49,524 nt of DNA from Azohydromonas lata NBRC 102462 (GTDB taxonomy: Bacteria; Pseudomonadota; Gammaproteobacteria; Burkholderiales; Burkholderiaceae_C): assembly GCF_001571085.1 (NCBI RefSeq), contig NZ_BCTC01000043.1:1-49524 (forward strand), in the 5' to 3' direction. A model generated the notes under the pieces. That model was given only the letters and a program-made list of their open reading frames with translations, searched no databases and had not been told where the DNA came from. Numbering within the stretch: position 1 is the stretch's first letter; each line of letters opens with the position of its first letter. A program made the position numbers and the translations under genes. Below, in pieces: positions 45,166-49,524 of this stretch.

Positions 45166-45274
45166 ATGAGGGTGCGAAACGCTCTTGCCACAGGGCTGAC
45201 GGGGCGTCACCACTTTCCCCGAACAGCAGTGCGCGAAAGCCGGCATGACGGGTCTGGGTGCGGGGCGCCCTGCG

Positions 45275-46048
45275 TCACTTCACCAGCGGCCGCACCGAAG
45301 TGAACCCGCCGTCCACCGCGATCACCTGCCCCGTCACCCGCCCGGCGCCGGGCGAGAGCAGCCAGCAGATGGCGTCGGCCACCTCTTGCGGCCGCTGCAC
45401 GCCGCCCAGCGGGTACTGGCGCGCCGCGCCCTCGCGCAGGGCGGGGACGCTGAGCATGCCGGCCGTCATGGGCGTGGCCGTCATGCCCGGGGCCACGGCG
45501 TTGATGCGCAGGCCCTGCGGGGCGTAGGTCGCCGCGGCGCCGCGCACCAGCGCCTCCACGCCGCCCTTGGCCGCGGCAATCGCCTCGTGGTTGGCCACGC
45601 CCACGCGCGCCACCACGCTGGACACCAGCACGGCCGCGCCCGGCCGCCCCGCGCCGCGCAGCGGCTCTATCCACGCCTGCAGCATGAACAGGGCGCTCTC
45701 CAGGTTCACCCGCAGCAGCTCGCGCACCTGCTCGGCCGGGCTGCGGTGCAGCGGCGCGATCAGCGTGCTGCCCACGCAGTGCGCCAGCAGCGTGGGCGCA
45801 CCGCCCAAGGTGCTCCAGCACTCGGCCACCGCGGCGGCGGCGCCTTCCGGCGTGGTGGTGTCGGCGGCGATGTGGGCGTGCGCCTCCACCTCCGCCAGCC
45901 CCGCCGCGTCGCGGCCCACCGCCGCCACGCGGTGGCCCTGCGCGCGCAACTGCGCCACCACCGCGCGCCCTATGCCGCCGCGCGCACCCGTCACCAGCGC
46001 CACCTGCGGTGCGCCGTCAGCCACCCATGCGTCCTTGCTCAGTTCCAT
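45275..46048 (-). CDS. SDR-family oxidoreductase in the photolyase-type cluster
   Basis: This is a 257-residue classical short-chain dehydrogenase. The cofactor motif is TGARGGIG (about 20-27). The usual active-site YxxxK appears changed: the segment after VLVSSVVARVGVANHEAIAA reads HEAIAAAKG, so the catalytic Tyr seems absent while Lys is kept. The C-terminal IAVDGGFTS is typical. A strong ribosome site GGAGG precedes ATG 46048, overlapping the end of the photolyase remnant. The substrate is unknown. Co-directional with DUF2256 and the flavoprotein, it resembles the SDRs found in LitR-controlled, light-induced operons. Confidence 0.82.
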   Translation of the reverse strand: MELSKDAWVADGAPQVALVTGARGGIGRAVVAQLRAQGHRVAAVGRDAAGLAEVEAHAHIAADTTTPEGAAAAVAECWSTLGGAPTLLAHCVGSTLIAPLHRSPAEQVRELLRVNLESALFMLQAWIEPLRGAGRPGAAVLVSSVVARVGVANHEAIAAAKGGVEALVRGAAATYAPQGLRINAVAPGMTATPMTAGMLSVPALREGAARQYPLGGVQRPQEVADAICWLLSPGAGRVTGQVIAVDGGFTSVRPLVK

Positions 46049-46240
46049 CGCTTGCCTCCGTGGGGTCCGGTTCGAGTTGTCGCGGCACGGCGTCGCCGCA
46101 GCGTGGCGATGGCCTCGCGCTGCACCGCGTCCAGCCGCGCCGGGTTGCGCAACGACAGCGCCATGCGCGCGTTGCCGCTGCCCGTGGCGCGACAGGAAAT
46201 CCCAGTACAGGGTGGCGAAGGGGCAAACCGCGTCCCTGGT
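46039..46240 (-). pseudogene. C-terminal remnant of a photolyase/cryptochrome-like gene (frameshifted)
   Basis: One minus-strand frame contains DAVCPFATLYWDFLSRHG; after ~46180 the similarity continues in another frame as NARMALSLRNPARLDAVQRE and stops at 46039, overlapping the SDR start. Together these match the conserved C-terminus of bacterial (6-4)/CryB-type photolyase-related proteins (~500 residues, Fe-S binding). Only ~65 residues remain, with a frameshift, and nothing resembling the rest of the gene is seen upstream. The gene is therefore dead, leaving its DUF2256 and SDR neighbours. The 19-bp inverted repeat at 46291-46396 lies at the truncation point. Confidence 0.75.
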
Positions 46241-46290
46241 GGCCTGCGCGGGGCGGACGCGGCTTGCGCTGCGCTCACCGCCCGCACCCC

Positions 46291-46396
46291 CACAGGCGGA
46301 CACCCATGCCGGCTGGGCCGTCGGCCTCGCAACCCCTGTCCATCTTCGATGCACCGGCGAAGCGTCCAGGCGGAGGCGCATGGGTGTCCGCCTGTG
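46291..46396. repeat. Inverted repeat element with 19-bp perfect arms
   Basis: CACAGGCGGACACCCATGC (46291-46309) is the exact reverse complement of GCATGGGTGTCCGCCTGTG (46378-46396), separated by 68 bases. It resembles a small non-coding mobile element (REPIN/MITE) located where the photolyase gene is broken. Confidence 0.75.
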
Positions 46397-46539
46397 CGGG
46401 CGCGGCGCCGTGAGCGCGCGGCCGCGGCAGGGCGGGCCCTGGTGCTCTGGAGGCCGGTGCAGGGCCCAAGGTTCCGCCGTCACGGCAGGCGGCGCGCCCA
46501 CGGCGCGGGCCCTGAGCCCGCAGGGCCCCGGGGCGGCGC
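46397..46539. other. GC-rich gap between the inverted repeat and DUF2256
   Basis: No gene or clear signal is seen. GGGCCCTGAGCCCGCAGGGCCC-like dyad (about 46515-46536) is a possible hairpin. It occupies the place of the missing photolyase N-terminus. Confidence 0.4.
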
Positions 46540-46722
46540 TCAGCCGCCATGGCCGGCGGCTTGCGGCGCGGCGCGCCGGCGGCGGCAGCGCTCGGAGCAG
46601 TGGCGCACCTCGTCCCAGCAGCGGGCCCAGGCGCGGCGCCAGCTCATCTCGCGCCCGCAGGTGGCGCAGGCCTTGCGCGGCAGCGCCTGCTTGTGGCCCT
46701 TGAACCCTGGGCGCGCGTCCAT
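46540..46722 (-). CDS. DUF2256-domain small zinc-finger-like protein
   Basis: This is a 60-residue basic protein matching DUF2256: FKGHKQALPRKACATCGREM, then SWRRAWARCWDEVRHCSERC. Four Cys (CxxC and CxxxC) suggest a metal site. DUF2256 genes are very often next to photolyase/cryptochrome-like genes; here the photolyase downstream is a remnant. Its ATG lies 7 bases after the flavoprotein stop, indicating coupling. Function unknown. Confidence 0.85.
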   Translation of the reverse strand: MDARPGFKGHKQALPRKACATCGREMSWRRAWARCWDEVRHCSERCRRRRAAPQAAGHGG

Positions 46723-46729
46723 GGCTGTT

Positions 46730-47779
46730 TCAGGCCGCCGGGTCCGGGACGATGGCCGCCGCCAGCGCCCGCCCCGAGAGCCACGCCCCTTCCACCCCCG
46801 CGCCGCTGAAGAAGTCGCCGCACACCCCCAAGCCCAGTGCCGGGTCCCACCAGCAGGGCTGGTGGGCGGACGCCGTGCGCGGCGCCAGCGCGTAGCGCCA
46901 GCGGTGCACGGCCACGTGGGTCCACCGCACGCTGCGGCCCAGGGCGCGCTCCAGCGCCGCGTGCAGTTGCGCCTGCACCGCGTCGGCGGGGCTTTCCAAG
47001 AAGGTGGCGGTCCAGGCCGCGGTGGCGTGCACCACCCAGCGGTTGAGGCCGTCGCTGTCCGCCGCCCGGCCGGGCTTGGACGCGTTGCGCACCACCCAGG
47101 CCAGCGGGCCGCGCTCGGGCCAGGCGGCGTCCCAGGCCGGGGCGGGTCCGGCCTCGGCGCCCAGGAGCGTCCAGCAGGGCTGCATGGGCACGGCGCGGGC
47201 GTGGCGGGCCCAGTCGTCGCGGTGCGGGGCCAGCAGCGCGGCGGCTTGGGCCGGGGGCATGGCCAGCACCACGGCGTCGAACACGCCGTCGCCCAGCAGC
47301 TCGCCCTGGGCCAGCAGCCGCCAGCCGCCGTCGCCGGACCGCGCGATCTCGTCCACGGCGCGGCTGCGCGACAGCGGCAGCTCGCCGGCCAGGCGGCGGC
47401 ACAGCGCGGGCATGTCCGGCGTGGCCACCCAGAGGGCGAGGCCGTCGAGGCTCCTGTGGCTGCCGGGCGCCATGACGGGCTCCCAGCGCGCCAGGACGCC
47501 CTCCCTGGCGGCCTCATCGATGAAGGCCTGGAATGCCGCGGAGCGCGCGCTGAAGGCCGGCGCGCCGTGGTCGAAGGCGGCGCGGTGCACGGCGCCGTCG
47601 GCGTCTATCCACTCGGCGCGGCGCGTGGCCATGCGTCCGCCCAAGCCGCGCGACTTGTCGAAGAGAAACACCGCGCAGCCGGCGTCCGCCAGGCGGCGCG
47701 CGCATGTGGTGCCGGCCAGGCCGGCGCCGACCACCGCCACGCGCGGAGGACGGCCGGAAATGAGCTCGGAGGAAGACAT
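46730..47779 (-). CDS. Renalase-like FAD-dependent amine oxidase family protein
   Basis: This is a 349-residue flavoprotein. The FAD-binding fold is VAVVGAGLAGTTCARRLADA followed by FLFDKSRGLGGRMATRR, characteristic of the renalase/NAD(P)-binding amine-oxidase group. The C-terminal FAD contact is LGLGVCGDFFSGAGVEGAWL. Bacterial renalases oxidise damaged dihydronicotinamide isomers; whether this one does is not known. No signal peptide. It is the first gene of the leftward unit with DUF2256 and SDR, and divergent from the MerR-type regulator, an arrangement recognised in light-induced photolyase operons of Pseudomonas and Burkholderiales. Confidence 0.87.
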   Translation of the reverse strand: MSSSELISGRPPRVAVVGAGLAGTTCARRLADAGCAVFLFDKSRGLGGRMATRRAEWIDADGAVHRAAFDHGAPAFSARSAAFQAFIDEAAREGVLARWEPVMAPGSHRSLDGLALWVATPDMPALCRRLAGELPLSRSRAVDEIARSGDGGWRLLAQGELLGDGVFDAVVLAMPPAQAAALLAPHRDDWARHARAVPMQPCWTLLGAEAGPAPAWDAAWPERGPLAWVVRNASKPGRAADSDGLNRWVVHATAAWTATFLESPADAVQAQLHAALERALGRSVRWTHVAVHRWRYALAPRTASAHQPCWWDPALGLGVCGDFFSGAGVEGAWLSGRALAAAIVPDPAA

Positions 47780-47887
47780 GGGAGTACTCTACTCAGGCTG
47801 ACTTCAATAGTGATTCACATGCTGCAATGGCTGACACTGCAGCGCACATAATCCGATTCAACATTGACTCACCCGGAAAGGACGGCC
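47780..47887. promoter_or_regulatory. Divergent promoter region, flavoprotein / MerR regulator
   Basis: This 108-base gap is AT-rich relative to its surroundings. It contains AATCCGATTCAA (47850-47861), a version of the palindromic motif repeated inside the merR gene, and another GATTCA half at 47812-47817. The direct repeat GGCTGAC occurs at 47797 and 47829. No clear -35/-10 can be fixed; MerR-type promoters often have long spacers. GGAAAGGA before ATG 47888 is the regulator's ribosome site. Confidence 0.5.
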
Positions 47888-49255
47888 ATGGCGAAGGAGC
47901 AGGCGGGCGCGGCGGACGCGATGGACCTGGGCGACGGCGGCGACGACGCCGTTCCCCGCTACCGCAGCGGCGCGGTGGCGCGCATGTTGCGCATGCCGGT
48001 GGCGACGCTGCGCATCTGGGAGCGCCGCTACCGCGTGGCCGCGCCGGCGACTTCGCCCACCGGGCACAGGCTTTATTCGGCGTCGGACGTGAAGCGCCTG
48101 GCCCTGCTGCGCCAGCTCACCGCGCTGGGCCACGCCATCGGCTCGCTGGCGCCGCTGGACCTGCAGGCGCTGCGCCAGGTGGCCTCCACGCACGCGGGCG
48201 TGCTGGCCGCGCCGCGGCGGGCGGCCATGGCGATGGATGCAATACCGATTCAAGCTTCGCTCCTGAACAGTGAATCGGTTGAATCGGATTCAAGCGTTTC
48301 AGAGGGCGGCGAATCCGATTCAAGCCCTGCCGCACCGGTCCCGGCGCAGGACGCGACGCGTGGCGCGCGGCGCGGGCGCCGGCCGGCCACGGCGACGTTG
48401 CCCGCTGCGCCGTCGCCCGCCTCCGTGCCGCCACCCGTGGCGGTCGTGGACAAGGCGCAGGCGACACCGGTTGCGGCGGCGGGTGCTGCGGCGGGTGCAC
48501 GGGCCGGCGTGGCGCAGGGTGGCGGCGCCCTCGCGCCACAAGCCGCGCCGCCGGGCGATGCGGTGAAGGCGCCGGCCGCGCCCGTGGGCGCGTGGCGGGT
48601 GATCGTGGTGGGCTCCATGCTGGCGCGGCGGCTGGAGCGGCCGCTGTTGCGCGACCGCTTGGGCCGCCGTCCGTTGCCGGTGCAGGTGTTCGAGACGCTG
48701 GACGAGGCCATGGCCGCGCTGGAGGCCGGCGGCGTGCCGGCGGCCGAGGCCGTCCTGCTGCAGTGCGCGACGCTGCGCGCGGCCGAGCTGCCGCGGCTGC
48801 AGGCGCTGGCGCAAGGCAGCGGCGCGCGGCGCGTGCACGTGCTCTACGGCTTTGCGACCTCGGCGCTGAGCGCGGCGTTCGAGTCGGCGGGCTTGCTGCT
48901 GCTGCGCTCGCCGCAGGACGACCGCTCGCTGGCGGCCTGGCTGCAGGCCTCGTGCAGCCCGCTGCCGCTGCCGCTGGTGGTGTCGCCGCGGCGCTGGGAC
49001 GACGCGGCGCTGGCCGACTTCGCGGGGCTATCCAGCACCATCGCCTGCGAGTGCCCGCGCCACGTGGCCGAGTTGCTGATGCAGCTCTCCAGCTTCGAGG
49101 CCTACAGCGCCGAGTGCGCCCACCGCGACCCGGCCGACGCCGCGCTGCACGCCTACTTGGGCCAGGTCGCCGGCACCGCGCGCGCGCTGTTCGAGCAGGC
49201 GCTGGAGCGGCTGGCGGTGCAGGAGGGGCTGATGCTGCCGGGGGAGGGGGTGTGA
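47888..49255 (+). CDS. MerR-family regulator, LitR/CarH-like layout
   Basis: This is a 455-residue regulator. Residues ~25-95 are a MerR winged helix: YRSGAVARMLRMPVATLRIW, ERRY, GHRLYSASDVKRLALL. Residues ~110-235 form a long low-complexity linker (ESDSS repeats, then Ala/Pro/Arg). Residues ~236-455 look like the cobalamin-binding-type regulatory half of LitR/CarH (WRVIVVGSMLARRLERPLLR ... AVLLQCATLRAAELPRLQAL), but I see no ExH or DxHxxG cobalamin-ligating motif, so light sensing by bound B12 is doubtful. The usual LitR class size is ~300 residues; the linker explains the excess. It is likely the regulator of the divergent flavoprotein-DUF2256-SDR unit and of itself. Confidence 0.8.
   Translation: MAKEQAGAADAMDLGDGGDDAVPRYRSGAVARMLRMPVATLRIWERRYRVAAPATSPTGHRLYSASDVKRLALLRQLTALGHAIGSLAPLDLQALRQVASTHAGVLAAPRRAAMAMDAIPIQASLLNSESVESDSSVSEGGESDSSPAAPVPAQDATRGARRGRRPATATLPAAPSPASVPPPVAVVDKAQATPVAAAGAAAGARAGVAQGGGALAPQAAPPGDAVKAPAAPVGAWRVIVVGSMLARRLERPLLRDRLGRRPLPVQVFETLDEAMAALEAGGVPAAEAVLLQCATLRAAELPRLQALAQGSGARRVHVLYGFATSALSAAFESAGLLLLRSPQDDRSLAAWLQASCSPLPLPLVVSPRRWDDAALADFAGLSSTIACECPRHVAELLMQLSSFEAYSAECAHRDPADAALHAYLGQVAGTARALFEQALERLAVQEGLMLPGEGV
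48239..48323. repeat. Three phased copies of a GATTCAA palindromic motif inside the merR gene
   Basis: Copies are centred at 48246 (CCGATTCAAGC), 48286 (perfect 15-bp palindrome TTGAATCGGATTCAA, 48279-48293) and 48316 (GCGAATCCGATTCAAG), 40 and 30 bases apart. The same core lies upstream of the gene at 47850-47861. The codons used (ATA, ATT, TCA, GAT) are unusual for this GC-rich gene. Confidence 0.6.
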
Positions 49256-49320
49256 CGACGGCGAGCGGAAGGTGAAGGACAAGCCCCAGCCTGGAACGAC
49301 TGCCGGCGCGACGTGTAAGG

Positions 49321-49386
49321 CGCAGCCGCCCGCAGCCGCCCGCAGCCCGCAGCCCGCAGCCCGCAGCCCGCAGCCCGCAGCCCGCA
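49321..49386 (+). repeat. Tandem heptamer CGCAGCC
   Basis: Two 10-mers (CGCAGCCGCC) are followed by six perfect CGCAGCC heptamers (49341-49382) and a broken CGCAAG. It is a typical variable-number tandem repeat. Confidence 0.9.
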
Positions 49387-49437
49387 AGTGGATCGGTTGC
49401 GCCTGCTACTTCGTGATGCCCGCGCCGGCGCACTGGT

Positions 49438-49499
49438 GTCCGGAGAAAGTCGGCTGTCGTTGGCATCCGTCCGGAGAAAGTCGGCCGTCGTTGGCATCC
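49438..49499 (+). repeat. 31-bp tandem duplication
   Basis: GTCCGGAGAAAGTCGG followed by C(T/C)GTCGTTGGCATC occurs at 49438 and again at 49469, with one base different. The second copy runs into the 49494 repeat. Confidence 0.85.
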
Positions 49500-49524
49500 C
49501 GTGAGCCCAGGCGCTTCGCACCCC
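49494..49524 (+). repeat. Start of another copy of the 44787 repeat element (cut by window end)
   Basis: These 31 bases are identical to 44787-44817, which is the left end of the REPIN/MITE-like element. The rest lies beyond the window. Confidence 0.85.

Larger units (their letters stand above)
49256..49524. other. Non-coding repeat region at window end
   Basis: No gene is visible. It contains the 7-bp tandem repeat, a 31-bp tandem duplication and the start of another copy of the 44787 element, all listed separately. Confidence 0.6.

Overview
This window is a roughly 49.5 kb piece of a GC-rich (about 70% by eye) betaproteobacterial chromosome, most likely from the Burkholderiales, family Comamonadaceae. 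The evidence is the gene content and order: mnmE, yidC, yidD, rnpA and rpmH transcribed leftward and dnaA, dnaN and gyrB rightward, together with split lptC/lptAB modules, a stand-alone RlmL and a PsiF-repeat protein. The window covers the dnaA region and probably the chromosomal replication origin.

Layout. 1-10.1 kb: end of a fatty acyl-CoA ligase, a TSUP permease, rsmE, rlmL, then leftward rpoN, lptB, lptA, dsbA, a SPOR-domain protein and argS. 10.2-16.1 kb: a Ser/Thr kinase fused to a cyclic-nucleotide-binding domain, a PsiF protein, a LysR regulator divergent from an L-2-haloacid dehalogenase, and malate synthase G. 16.2-24.5 kb: a DUF2062 membrane protein, a geranylgeranyl-reductase-family flavoprotein, a class II amidotransferase, an HDOD protein, a second TSUP permease, a GMC oxidoreductase, a glycine-rich RRM protein and an SDR. 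24.5-29.5 kb: lptC-kdsC-kdsD (leftward) divergent from a KefB-type antiporter, then a NUDIX protein. 29.5-30.0 kb: an AT-rich convergent gap with DnaA boxes, the best oriC candidate. 30.1-39.9 kb: the mnmE-to-gyrB core block.

39.9-49.5 kb is accessory. It holds a DUF3883-type putative nuclease, a lower-GC stretch, a GH19 lysozyme/chitinase overlapping a lipoprotein gene, a patatin-like phospholipase behind an array of 11-bp direct repeats, and a cluster of palindromic (REPIN/MITE-like) repeats. After these comes a cluster that looks like the light-responsive LitR/photolyase regulon: a MerR regulator divergent from a renalase-like flavoprotein, DUF2256 and SDR genes. Its photolyase has decayed to a frameshifted C-terminal fragment.

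How the genes work together. LPS biogenesis and transport (kdsD, kdsC, lptC, lptA, lptB) appears as two modules about 17.7 kb apart. Dehalogenase plus malate synthase G could link 2-haloacid breakdown to glyoxylate assimilation. The most novel-looking signals are (i) a palindromic motif (TTGAATCSGATTCAA) present upstream of the merR gene and three times inside it at helical-turn spacing and in two reading frames, (ii) the 11-bp repeat array before the patatin gene, (iii) the GH19-lipoprotein pair and (iv) the DUF3883 nuclease next to gyrB.
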